A stretch of 64,000 nt of DNA, taken from positions 62,001 through 126,000 of the IMG/VR virus record IMGVR_UViG_3300020274_000001; one strand, given 5' to 3'. A model generated the notes under the pieces. That model saw only the letters and a program-made list of their open reading frames with translations. It made no database searches and was not told where the DNA came from. Source of the DNA: a virus. Within the stretch, counting starts at the first letter, position 1; every line of letters starts with the position of its first letter. Below, piece by piece: positions 46,522 through 57,000 of the stretch. The position numbers and the translations under genes are program-made.

Positions 46522-49467
46522 ATGAAGCCGTTCCTTCAAGCACAGAAAGCGCGTCGACATACACGCTTTGGTTCACTTGGGGCACAGGCTACGCCATCTC
46601 TCGCAACCGCACCTATCCTTCGAAACTTACGAATGAACGTCAAGGGTCAACGAAGGCAGTATCCTATTTATGAAAACGGCCAATGGGTAACTAAGCCACT
46701 AAATCTCAAGAAAGGTTCTGTCATAGAATTCCATTACGACATGGAAGGCGACGAACGAGTTAACGGGTTTTTGTATGCAACCTTTGCAGAAAAGGGCTTA
46801 CTCACTAATGAAAAAGGACAAGAATTACCGGGCCGCCCTGTTGGATATGTTCGAGAATTTTTATTCGTTCGTCCTATTTCTCCAGCCAATGGCAGGGCTA
46901 CAAGGTCAAGGTTTACCATAGAGATACCAACTAAAATCAAAGGATTAGTCTTCTATGTAAGTAAACATTTACCACTCGGTGTAGAAAGCAATTATTTGAG
47001 GAAATCAGACATCAAGATGGTAACCACTCCCGGTATTCAAATGCAAGAACCCGACAATGTATTCCGTTCACCGACACTCGGTTTCACTCCCAAAGACCCG
47101 CCACACAATGGCAAAACTAAGACAGTTGGTAGACAATCAGAGCATTACAAATTATGGAACGGAGATATTGATGACCACGGGTGGAGCAAGGTCGGATATT
47201 CTGGCGACCAAGCGAAACTTATTGACGGAACCACTTTCGATGGTCCACGCTATCTTAGGCCGGGAGACCCTCACAAGACAGTGAGAACATCTCTGTATAT
47301 TTGGAGAGATGGCAACTATCCAGAGTATGGTGGAAAAGATTTGAAAGGTTGGGACGCAATACGACTTAACGCACCAATACCAGCAGGGATACCAATCGCT
47401 ATGGTTTCGAAGTGGTGGTGGCATGACCAAGATGACGGAAAGTTCGAATATGGAGAATGGTGGAAACGTAAAACAGATGTGCCTCGGACACAAATCTGGA
47501 TGGGAGAGATTCCTAATGGAGCGATAGGAACGCACCCATATGGTCCCAAGAAGGGATACAAAACACACAGCGGTGGATTTTCTGAAACAGACATAGACTT
47601 GCGAATTTATCGTGGAGAATATGGTTTGAACAAATACAAACTCGACCCATCAAGATACGTTGGCGAAAGGCAATCATCCGGTGATTACGCCCCACTACAA
47701 GACAGAATAGACAACGTCGCCGGAACAATAAAGCCAAACGACATCAGATACTTTGCATTCAAAGTAGAGTGGTGGGACCAGAAAGAAAAGAAATGGACTA
47801 AGCCACAAATTCACCCCCCACATGACATGGACCTCAAAAACGCTAAAGGGATGCTAATATTCCGCTTCCCTCGTCAAGTAGCATTAGAAGACCCCGATAT
47901 CAAGAAAACACCATTCTGGTCAATAAAGGAAACATTCGATTGTTACCCAAGAGTTTTCAGCGGTCCCGGAGATTTAGAAATTGTTAAGCGGGGAGTCATT
48001 GGTAGGCTCAAAGTATTGGACGAAAAAACAGGCGAAATGAAAAACCCCGAAGTGTGGTATGACGGACATAGGCTAAGTGCAACCGATAATATTCCTTTCA
48101 ATATCCAATTCGGATACGGTGGCGACGGACAAGTAATGTCAGACAGTTCCACACGGTTTGCAGTTGCAGACCCTAAAATGTGGGCTTACACTAACAACCC
48201 AGCGTTCAACAACGTCTATTGGAAAGAAGGAGAGTTCTCTCCCGGTTCAAGAATGATTATCATCGGACAGGGACTCAACCGTTTCCCAGAGATAGGTCTG
48301 ACAAAAATCAAAGACCATTCAACAGATAAAATCCGAGAGTTGGTGAAAAACATTGACCGCTCTGGCGACACCGCTGGCTCCATGGACGCAGATATTCTGA
48401 AAATAGAGCACGTGATAACAACAGACTACCTCACAGATAGTGCTGTTTCGGGAGCAGAAGGAGAGATACAAAAGGTATGGAAAAATGTGTTCGGCACCGA
48501 ATTATCTGAAGCATGGTTCGACATTGTTGGAACAGGAGGAACTATGCCAGACGGCACAACAATTACCCCGTTGAAGAATCAGTCTCCTACCAGAAGCACT
48601 CACTATGCTTTACAGTATGAGGGACAAGTATTCGAATTCCCATACAGTATTGCAATAGTCAAGATACCTAAAACATGGGTGGGTCCCGTCTTGGACTTCG
48701 AAATAGCCGGAGACACTCCTTTCCTAACTGCTAACTCTCTAAAGAAAGGAGAAAATACCTACATTGTTTCCGAGACAGCATTCAAGCAGATTGTTGAACA
48801 ACAATTGAATCTTGATGAAGAAATTCAATATCAACTTGATATGCTCGCTAAAGGACTCACACCAGAAGCAGTGTTTGTTGGTAATGACACAGACTATGAT
48901 GCAATCATTAACACAGCGGCGGTAGTAGACCAAGACCGTAAGGATAATCTTGACAGCGGAGAAGAAGGAGGTAGTGGCGGCGGATTTTTATCCGGTTTGT
49001 TTGAATGGATGGGTAATTTATTCAAGCCTAAAGAATCCAACAATTGGGTAGCGGCTAATACATTGGTTCCAACTGGAAAGACTCGTCTTGCAGGATTTGG
49101 TAGCGGACCTATCATAGAAGATGTTACCAACAAGTATAGTGCAGACCATGTATCATCTCTCGGTAGTGCAGGCCAACGACACCTACCCATACCAGTAGAA
49201 ACCAATTTCAACAACTTTGACGAAATCGAGGAGGTGTATCTCATGAATGGACAACCTACTTCGCCAAACCTTGGATGGTTTTCGGGGACAACGCCAGTTA
49301 GACAAACTACTGTCAGACCGGCTCCAGTCACCCGTAAACAGTTCGGAAGTATTGATTCTCAATCAATGCATGCCCGTGCAACCAATCGAGGTAACCAATT
49401 GGACGTGACACTGATTAACGGAGTGACACGTCCTTTTCGGGGCGGGGACCGTCGCCGAATGGGTTGA
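46522..49467 (+). CDS. Large putative structural protein, 981 aa
   Basis: No recognised domain. Basic N-terminus (KARRHTRFGSLGAQATP), then long beta-rich stretches with many Trp and Tyr (KWWWHDQDDGKFEYGEWW), a Gly-rich linker near 835-845, and a basic C-terminus. GGTGAGG precedes ATG. Size, position and composition suggest a major structural component. Confidence 0.55.
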   Translation: MKPFLQAQKARRHTRFGSLGAQATPSLATAPILRNLRMNVKGQRRQYPIYENGQWVTKPLNLKKGSVIEFHYDMEGDERVNGFLYATFAEKGLLTNEKGQELPGRPVGYVREFLFVRPISPANGRATRSRFTIEIPTKIKGLVFYVSKHLPLGVESNYLRKSDIKMVTTPGIQMQEPDNVFRSPTLGFTPKDPPHNGKTKTVGRQSEHYKLWNGDIDDHGWSKVGYSGDQAKLIDGTTFDGPRYLRPGDPHKTVRTSLYIWRDGNYPEYGGKDLKGWDAIRLNAPIPAGIPIAMVSKWWWHDQDDGKFEYGEWWKRKTDVPRTQIWMGEIPNGAIGTHPYGPKKGYKTHSGGFSETDIDLRIYRGEYGLNKYKLDPSRYVGERQSSGDYAPLQDRIDNVAGTIKPNDIRYFAFKVEWWDQKEKKWTKPQIHPPHDMDLKNAKGMLIFRFPRQVALEDPDIKKTPFWSIKETFDCYPRVFSGPGDLEIVKRGVIGRLKVLDEKTGEMKNPEVWYDGHRLSATDNIPFNIQFGYGGDGQVMSDSSTRFAVADPKMWAYTNNPAFNNVYWKEGEFSPGSRMIIIGQGLNRFPEIGLTKIKDHSTDKIRELVKNIDRSGDTAGSMDADILKIEHVITTDYLTDSAVSGAEGEIQKVWKNVFGTELSEAWFDIVGTGGTMPDGTTITPLKNQSPTRSTHYALQYEGQVFEFPYSIAIVKIPKTWVGPVLDFEIAGDTPFLTANSLKKGENTYIVSETAFKQIVEQQLNLDEEIQYQLDMLAKGLTPEAVFVGNDTDYDAIINTAAVVDQDRKDNLDSGEEGGSGGGFLSGLFEWMGNLFKPKESNNWVAANTLVPTGKTRLAGFGSGPIIEDVTNKYSADHVSSLGSAGQRHLPIPVETNFNNFDEIEEVYLMNGQPTSPNLGWFSGTTPVRQTTVRPAPVTRKQFGSIDSQSMHARATNRGNQLDVTLINGVTRPFRGGDRRRMG

Positions 49468-49772
49468 GCGGCCCCCGTTATGATAGCAATATTGGTTTTG
49501 CAAGCCTTGACGCGGCTAAGGATGTGGTAGACAAGATGGGTGATACCATTGAAGATATTACCTTGACCGGTTACCGTTTGACTACCCTTGTGGTTGTTTT
49601 AGGAGTAGCATCGTTCTTCGCTCCTTTAATGGTTCGAGGAGCCATTGGTTCTTTGAAACATGTTCCTTCCGCAATAGGAGAGATAGCCCGTTTACCTGTA
49701 AGAGCATACGGATGGACCAGACAAGTTGGAGAAGATTACCGAACCAACAAAGAAAACAAAGAAAAGAAATAG
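49464..49772 (+). CDS. Membrane protein, 102 aa, TTG start
   Basis: TTGA overlap with the upstream stop. One membrane segment (LTTLVVVLGVASFFAPLMV) then a basic tail. Confidence 0.55.
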   Translation: MSGPRYDSNIGFASLDAAKDVVDKMGDTIEDITLTGYRLTTLVVVLGVASFFAPLMVRGAIGSLKHVPSAIGEIARLPVRAYGWTRQVGEDYRTNKENKEKK

Positions 49773-49802
49773 AATACACATGTTCCCTTGGAGTGACCGA
49801 CC

Positions 49803-51245
49803 ATGACAATTGACGCAACGACAGCACAAATGATAGCAAGAAGATATGACCGAGAGGTTGAAGATGCCATTAAGATGGCCGACCTCGGAAGATACATTGG
49901 AACAGATTTACTGAACCCCGTTCAGATGGAAGTCAATGCATTCAATGAAAAAATGAAGACAGCGACATCGGTATCGTCGATAGAAGCCGAATCAGTGGCT
50001 TCGGTTAGAAAGATACACGGTGTATTGCGTAGTATTGCCAACGACAAGTTCGGTAAGTCAAACCTCGGGTCAGTAGGTGGTCAAATGTCAATGCTTGACG
50101 TTCCAGCATGGAGTTCTGCGCTATCAGAAGTAACAATGCGCATTGAACAGATTGGTTCACAATATGGTAAGTTAATTTTGAATCAACCAGACAAAGACAA
50201 GATTGATAGAATGATTGCGTCGAGCCTCGTCGCACTTGAGAATGCTTTTGCTATGAGTCCTACTCCAGCCGCCGCCAACAACGCTAAGAATCAAGCAATG
50301 GCTACACTTTCCAACATTGAAACAATGCTGAATCAGCGTAAGATGGGATTGATGCAACAATCGTTGACAAACCTAATCGCACAGAAAGAAGTTGACTTGT
50401 TGAACACCATTTCTGTATTGAAGATGAACGAATCAAGTCTAAAAGACGGAGAGATTGCAGTCGTAAAGATGCATTCGGTCAAAGCAACCGAATTCCTCGC
50501 TACAATGAAGACTAACCCTGCTTCATACGACAAAGCCATATTGCAACAACAACTTGCAACATTTGACAGTATTCTTGCACCCCTTGTGCAAATGAGAGAA
50601 AGCGTGCAATACCGCGCCGCATTGTCTGGCGGTAACTTCTCATCACCGCGCCGACCAACAAACAAAACCTTCGGGTTCGGTAGTGTTCCAAAACGACGAT
50701 ATCACGAAGATAAGACGCCAATACCCACTAACCGTTCGCCTTTTCGGGACGCCCCTAATGCTGTAAGTGTTAGGGGCCTTGGTAGTGCTGTCACAAGCAG
50801 TGTTAGCACCCAGATGAATAAAGTAGAAGACGGAGCAGATGTTTCGGACGTAATACAATACAATCTCGAAATTGGTTCTGCTCAAGGGTTCATTACCCCA
50901 GCCGATGAAGCAATTCTTAGGGAGCAGTTGTCACAATTAAACATTGAATCTTTTGGTGGAGACCAAGAGATGTATGATTCCGCTAAAGCAACGCTGAAGA
51001 ATACGATTGATTACTTAGCAGAACAATACGCCAATCAAATCAAGTCTGGTTTGATTGATGCAAACCTACCGCCAAATGCGCCCGGTGTGAAAAAAGACAA
51101 GTGGTATCAGCGTAAGAATATATTATCGAGAACCATTATGACGGGAACAATTGGTCTTGGTGGTGCGGCAGTATTGGGAGTTCTTACATTACTTTACATG
51201 AATTCCAGAGAGAACAAAACATCAACAGAAGAGGCTAAGTCATAA
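49803..51245 (+). CDS. Helical protein with C-terminal anchor, 480 aa
   Basis: Mostly helical, with a basic Pro-rich linker (FGFGSVPKRRYHEDKTPIP) near 295 and a C-terminal membrane segment (TGTIGLGGAAVLGVLTLLYM). GGAGTGA precedes ATG. Virion-like by context. Confidence 0.55.
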   Translation: MTIDATTAQMIARRYDREVEDAIKMADLGRYIGTDLLNPVQMEVNAFNEKMKTATSVSSIEAESVASVRKIHGVLRSIANDKFGKSNLGSVGGQMSMLDVPAWSSALSEVTMRIEQIGSQYGKLILNQPDKDKIDRMIASSLVALENAFAMSPTPAAANNAKNQAMATLSNIETMLNQRKMGLMQQSLTNLIAQKEVDLLNTISVLKMNESSLKDGEIAVVKMHSVKATEFLATMKTNPASYDKAILQQQLATFDSILAPLVQMRESVQYRAALSGGNFSSPRRPTNKTFGFGSVPKRRYHEDKTPIPTNRSPFRDAPNAVSVRGLGSAVTSSVSTQMNKVEDGADVSDVIQYNLEIGSAQGFITPADEAILREQLSQLNIESFGGDQEMYDSAKATLKNTIDYLAEQYANQIKSGLIDANLPPNAPGVKKDKWYQRKNILSRTIMTGTIGLGGAAVLGVLTLLYMNSRENKTSTEEAKS

Positions 51246-51275
51246 AGCGTATTCGGATAGACAGGAGGGGACACT

Positions 51276-53681
51276 ATGCAGGCATCAAAGACATTCAAAG
51301 ACCCAGTCGATGGCACTACTTTTGACTCCTCCTCATACGAAGTTAGAACCAATGGCAGTGGACGCATTTTACGAACAAGAGCACCCTCTGGTGCAATGGC
51401 TGTCGTTATGGATTCTATCTCCGACGACGACACAAATTCATCATACGACGCATTCGCAGATGACATAACAGAAGAAGAGTTGAACAATATGGTTGAAGAT
51501 TACCAAGAAAGCATGAACATTGAGACAAACCCGCCCGGAAGAATTAGCCGAGCAATCGGAACCCTTACGCAAGGAATTGGTGGAGTTGGACCAAATTCAT
51601 GGCAATCTCTCCGGCTACCAAGCGTCGGGTTCGGAAAGAGAGCCGGAGTAGCATCGAAGTTAGCCGGTGTATTGGGCGGACTCGGTATTGACCGCGGAAC
51701 ATTCCGTAGTGGTCATGCATCCACACTAATCACTGCAAGAATGTGGACCAACTATCTAAACAACATGGATATGCAAGATGTTGCGGCAGAATTGAGCGCA
51801 GACATATCCCCAGAAGAGAAATTCTCAATTTACGAATTCTGCAAGGAATGGGAGAGAGACCCCGGACACGTTGCATTCGTTCAACGGCTACACAACACCC
51901 CAGATGTAAACTCAATTGACGAGATTGCAAAAGGTCAGATTGTATACGACTTGATGACAGGCGGTGTAAGGCCCGGACCCGGTGGAGTCAAGGACCCATC
52001 GACCGTTAAGCACGACAAAATGTTCCGTCTTGCACTTGACATTATCAATTCAATTCGACTCACCGACTACAACTTTTACACTTTGAATGTCGTTCACCGA
52101 GATGAAGGAACCCGTCTGTATGACGACTTCATGGCAAACTATGTGCCTCTTGAACCAGACGAAGTGGAAGTAATTCACGAAGTCCGCCAAGGAATTGAGC
52201 GTCACGCCCAATCCTATGCATTCAAGTCAACAGATTCCGAAGGAGACCCTATGGGTGCGTATGATTTGATGATACGGCTTAACAACGCATACAATTCCGG
52301 AGATACCCGTCTTTGCCGGTCGATACTCGACACATTGTTTGCATACCCATACCGGTTTGTTCCTAATGTTGGCTACAAAGGATTGTTTAGCCCAACATCA
52401 TCTCGGTTCATTGGACAAGAGCCACACCATCTTTACATCAACCAAGGGTGGAGATGGATTCTTCCTAACGAGGAAATTGGTAATACCATCTCCGACGACG
52501 GTCGTAAATTCACAGTTTCGGATGGCGCACAACTCATTGAGGTTCTCGACTTCAACTACCCGAAACCTATTGGTGTTTTCACCAAGTTGGGTGGCGGAGG
52601 CAACAAATACTCATACATGCCGTGGACTCAATTCGAGCGCACAGGTCAAGCCGCCGCAAGCATGGTGCCACAATCTTCCAGCGACTTCGACAACCGTGTA
52701 AGAGATGCACAAGCAAGAGAAGACGGTAAAACAAAAACACAGTCCGGTAACAAAGGTGGCGGTGGACGTGGAGGCGGCGGTAAAGGCAAACGCTTCGGGA
52801 AGCGCAACCCTCCTAAGAAGAATCCCGGTCATGCAGAAGGCAGGGACGAGTGGGCCGCCGGTATGCTCCGAAATACAAAATACGCTCGACTCGTTAACAC
52901 GAATCAAATGCGCACAGCCTTGGGTCAATTGACAAGAGAAACACCGTATCTGATGTTCGGAGCAAACGGATTTTGGCCCACAAGTGACGAAGCACTACGA
53001 CGAGGTTTCCAAGGTGAAGACGGAATTGTTGATGTGGCCTCCTATATCCGAGAATATGGAAATCAAGGAGAATACGCTGTTTACAACCTCAATACTGACG
53101 AATGGTTCCCCTTTGGACAGCCAGCAGTCCAGTTGATAGAACGAAACCCAGCACCGGGACGTAAAGGAAAGAAAGATGGCACACTATCTCTCGGGCGTGG
53201 CAAGCAATACCACATCGAAATCCTACCTAAGACACAACTGAAAGGTATGTCGAAAGGTGCTATTGGTATCGACAAGAAGACCGGAAAGGAACGGCGTAAA
53301 GGCCGAGACACATTGAAGGCTCAAGGTAAAGACACGAAAGGAGAAAGACTTGCAGGAATCACAGATGCATTCGGCTCATACCAACACGTAGCACTTGACA
53401 AAGTGACAGGTAAGACTGTTCCATTCGTAATCAAGGTCCCGTCAAAGCATTTCCGTGCAGTGAACCTTGAAGTCGAAGGTAAGACAATCCGCACATTGAT
53501 GCCAATGACTAAGACATCAAAGAAGCAACAAGAAGCATGGGCTAAGTTCCTTTCCGTGTATGGTTATCCTAAGTTAGCCAACACCAAAGGAGACCCCGTC
53601 CGTTTCAAAATCCACAAGCCAACCCGAGGTTCATTCTATCGTAGGTTGCTGAATGACAGAAAGAAGGCAAAGAAGGCGTGA
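51276..53681 (+). CDS. Large basic protein with Gly-rich linker, 801 aa
   Basis: Acidic N-terminal 80 residues, a helical middle, a low-complexity segment (NKGGGGRGGGGKGKRFGKRN, about 490-510) and a very basic C-terminal third (KKTGKERRKGRDTLKAQG). AGGAGG precedes ATG. It might bind the genome inside the particle; this is inference. Confidence 0.55.
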   Translation: MQASKTFKDPVDGTTFDSSSYEVRTNGSGRILRTRAPSGAMAVVMDSISDDDTNSSYDAFADDITEEELNNMVEDYQESMNIETNPPGRISRAIGTLTQGIGGVGPNSWQSLRLPSVGFGKRAGVASKLAGVLGGLGIDRGTFRSGHASTLITARMWTNYLNNMDMQDVAAELSADISPEEKFSIYEFCKEWERDPGHVAFVQRLHNTPDVNSIDEIAKGQIVYDLMTGGVRPGPGGVKDPSTVKHDKMFRLALDIINSIRLTDYNFYTLNVVHRDEGTRLYDDFMANYVPLEPDEVEVIHEVRQGIERHAQSYAFKSTDSEGDPMGAYDLMIRLNNAYNSGDTRLCRSILDTLFAYPYRFVPNVGYKGLFSPTSSRFIGQEPHHLYINQGWRWILPNEEIGNTISDDGRKFTVSDGAQLIEVLDFNYPKPIGVFTKLGGGGNKYSYMPWTQFERTGQAAASMVPQSSSDFDNRVRDAQAREDGKTKTQSGNKGGGGRGGGGKGKRFGKRNPPKKNPGHAEGRDEWAAGMLRNTKYARLVNTNQMRTALGQLTRETPYLMFGANGFWPTSDEALRRGFQGEDGIVDVASYIREYGNQGEYAVYNLNTDEWFPFGQPAVQLIERNPAPGRKGKKDGTLSLGRGKQYHIEILPKTQLKGMSKGAIGIDKKTGKERRKGRDTLKAQGKDTKGERLAGITDAFGSYQHVALDKVTGKTVPFVIKVPSKHFRAVNLEVEGKTIRTLMPMTKTSKKQQEAWAKFLSVYGYPKLANTKGDPVRFKIHKPTRGSFYRRLLNDRKKAKKA

Positions 53682-53685
53682 TAAC

Positions 53686-54072
53686 ATGACAAACCACAAA
53701 TCGTTTATGCAGACAGTAAAAGACACAACGCCACAAGACGTGCTACTAACGGGTGTGTTCGCCGGAGTAGTAGCAGGTATTAGTGGAGTAGGAAATTGGA
53801 TTGATAAGAACATAACATCGTATACGATGGGATTCAAATCTAATTTATCAAGCAAGGACCTCTTCGTCCGAGGAGCATTAGTAGGGGGACTCATCTCGCT
53901 ACCGTTCGCATACCTTTCAGCAACATCTGTTCTTGACAACAATGCATTAGGTAATACTTATGTCAATCCAGTATTGAAAGGGGAACTGCCACCCGCACCG
54001 AAAGACTATGTTTACGCATCGGCAGAAGGAGAACAGCCTTACTTGATTTTAGACCCTAAATTCGGATTGTGA
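53686..54072 (+). CDS. Two-segment membrane protein, 128 aa
   Basis: Hydrophobic segments DVLLTGVFAGVVAGISGVGN and FVRGALVGGLISLPFAYLSA. ATG 53686 follows the upstream stop by four bases; the longer frame from 53653 overlaps that gene. Confidence 0.6.
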   Translation: MTNHKSFMQTVKDTTPQDVLLTGVFAGVVAGISGVGNWIDKNITSYTMGFKSNLSSKDLFVRGALVGGLISLPFAYLSATSVLDNNALGNTYVNPVLKGELPPAPKDYVYASAEGEQPYLILDPKFGL

Positions 54073-54083
54073 GGTGATTCAAC

Positions 54084-57000
54084 ATGGTAACCGTTCCAGA
54101 CTTTCTAAAGGGCGCAACAATACTTGATGCACATCAGTGGGTTGTTTCTAACCTTGACGGGCGTAACGAATATGTTCTAAAGGATATGTCGGGAATGGAA
54201 ACCACCCTATCAGACCTTACAAGAGGAACGGTTACCGAGGTCAACATTACCCCAGCAGGGTCAAGAATGAATCCAGCACCATCGTATGTGTTCAAACCAG
54301 AATTCCAGCCACAAAAGCGTGTCCAACAATTCTCTTCCCGAGTAATGTTACCCGATGGAATATCTCCATCTGTTGTGCATACACTCGAAGCCAAGCACGG
54401 TGCCGCATACAGATTCATTGCTTCAAAAATGCTATCACAACGGTCTCGTCGACAACAACTTTCTCCACGTGGAACACGGATGCTAAGTTCATTCATTATG
54501 GCAGACCCATATGCTGGTGTGCGAATTAACCCAATCGGTCTACGTCAAACGCCAAGCGGCATTAGAATGACCCGCATCGTTGGAGACAGAGGTAGGGTAA
54601 TGGATGATGCAGTAGTTGCCGAAGTCAAAGGATATCTTGAAGGAAACGAATTACCGTTTGACATTGCCGCATCAGAAAGGCAGTTCAACCAATTTGTGAA
54701 AGGGGTGTTACAACCATACCTCATTTGCCTTCGTTCCAATCAAGCCCTTATTAAATACCTTAACGAGACTCTGCTACCCCATATGTTGAGATTGATTGAC
54801 GCCGGAGAATTTGACGCTGACATAGGAGAAATCGGCTTCTTCCGCAAAAAATTCAAGTCAGCAGTAGAAGCAAGAACGGTATTCAAATCTGCGGCAGGAA
54901 AGGACAAAGTGAAGAAAATTCTCTCTGACCAATATGAAACAGTGATTCGCAGACTCGCTACGTCTCCACAAGACTTCTACTATGGGCGCAACGAAGCACT
55001 CGTTGCGCACCCAGCGTTCATGTTCCCTCAAGCAGCATACTACCTGTTGCCACCTCCACGGGGCCTAACGGGCGCAACTCGAGCAGAGTTGTTCTTTTAC
55101 CAAGCGGGCGAACCACCACGATATGTCGCCTCCACCCGAGATAGTCTTGGAGTTGACAAGCCCGCCATTATTCAAGAGATGCCAGAAAGAATGTTGAAAA
55201 AAATGGCTTTAGACGAGGAAGGAGACCCCATACTGCCCATTGCTCGAGTCAATAACACTCCAGTTGATTTCGGTAGAACCATGAACGTTCAGTCTGTCCA
55301 AAGGGCGTTAGCGGCAGGCAATGTCGGACAGGTCATACTTATGGCTTCTCAAGCGTTTTCAAATGATGGTGTTTTGAAAAGAATGTTCGGGCTGGGTGCC
55401 GCCACTCCCCCAAGTAGCCTAACAGAAAAAGAAGGAAACGCCTTGCTTGACCTCAATGAAATAGTCAAAGAGTTAAATCAAGCAGCAGACATAAACGAAG
55501 TTTTCAGAAAGAGTATATCCGATGACGCAGACAAATACCCTCTGTGTGCCGCTATCGAAGTTAACATCGGTGGCATTAAACCTAAGCCATTAGGTTGGCC
55601 CGAAGGATTGATATTTGCAGTAATGCAAGTCATATCAGAAAATTCTGACCAAATTATGCAAGTAGGTGCCGGGGAAACAGGGGTCAAAGATTTCTTTCAG
55701 CCTAACATTGAGGGCATAGGGCCCCTAACACTTAAATTAACAAAACCAGCAGACCTTGACGCCAAACTCGAAAAAACAAAAGACCAAGTCAAGAAAGTGG
55801 TTGTCAATTATTTCGATAAAGGCATAATGCTTTCAGACCTTGTTCGTGAGTCTGACAATAAAACCACAAACGATTTCAAATACGCATATGCGGCATCACT
55901 TGCTTTACACTTCGCTAATAACGGCAACGTATTGGAAGAAAACATGATAGCAAGCAGTTCCACATCGGACAAAGATGCAGAAACTAATTTCAAGAACGGA
56001 ACCGTGATGGACCCACGTAAACAATTCAAGAATAGTGACAACCGACTTTCTGCATTCAACTCAATGACGCGAAACCAAGCATCTACGCCAAATAAACTCG
56101 GAATAATGAGCATACTCCAACTTGCTTTGACGAGATTCAAGCAGGACGGAGGACAACCTACTCCAGAACAAGTTAACTTTGTAGCGCAATTGACGCTGTA
56201 TTCTCTCCAGAATTTGAGCACTGAATTTGATGCTTTTGGGACAACCAATTTGGTTGACCTGTTGAAAGAAACCGTAACCGACTTACAAGGTAAGTCCGCA
56301 GAAGCAAGAGAGGCACAAATAACTAATTTGATATCGAGACTCGACGCGAGCAGAGCAACAATCCCCGACGAAAACGTCCTCCAACAAATTGTCGAAGACC
56401 GCTTGTTAGAGGATTTCTTCCAAGAACTGTTGACTAACGACCTCGAAGATGTGTTTGATAACCCTCGCCGGAACCCACCGCTTCCAAAACTTTCTGAAAT
56501 AATAGGAGAAGCCCCGAAAGATACCAATGCACTTAGGAGAGCACTCTCTGTATTGAAGAAGAAGAATCAAGAGAATGCGGCAGTATTGGGGTCAAGTCCA
56601 TTCCTTCCAACAGAAGAAACAGTCAGAAAATTGGCCGACTCCATGAAAGGTATATTCCAAGCGGCTCAAGCAGAAGCAAAAGAAGCAAGAGAAGAAGCAG
56701 AAGCGGCAATCAAGCGAGATGACGAATTGACCAACTTACTTGATTCTTTCAAAGATGCTGAGGTTTCAGTAGCAAGAACGGACTCTTATCTGCAACTGAT
56801 TGAAGGTATTGGAAAATCACTAAAGGCACTGTGTCGGCACGAATTGGATTTTGCAAAAGAATTCATGCTCATACCGGACAACCCTAATATGGAACTTGAG
56901 GACAATTTAGTAAGACAAGAAATGTTCAACCATCCTCTCTACATCGCACAGAAACTTCTTGGCGACCACAAGATGTTTATGGACAACATTCAGATGGTAG

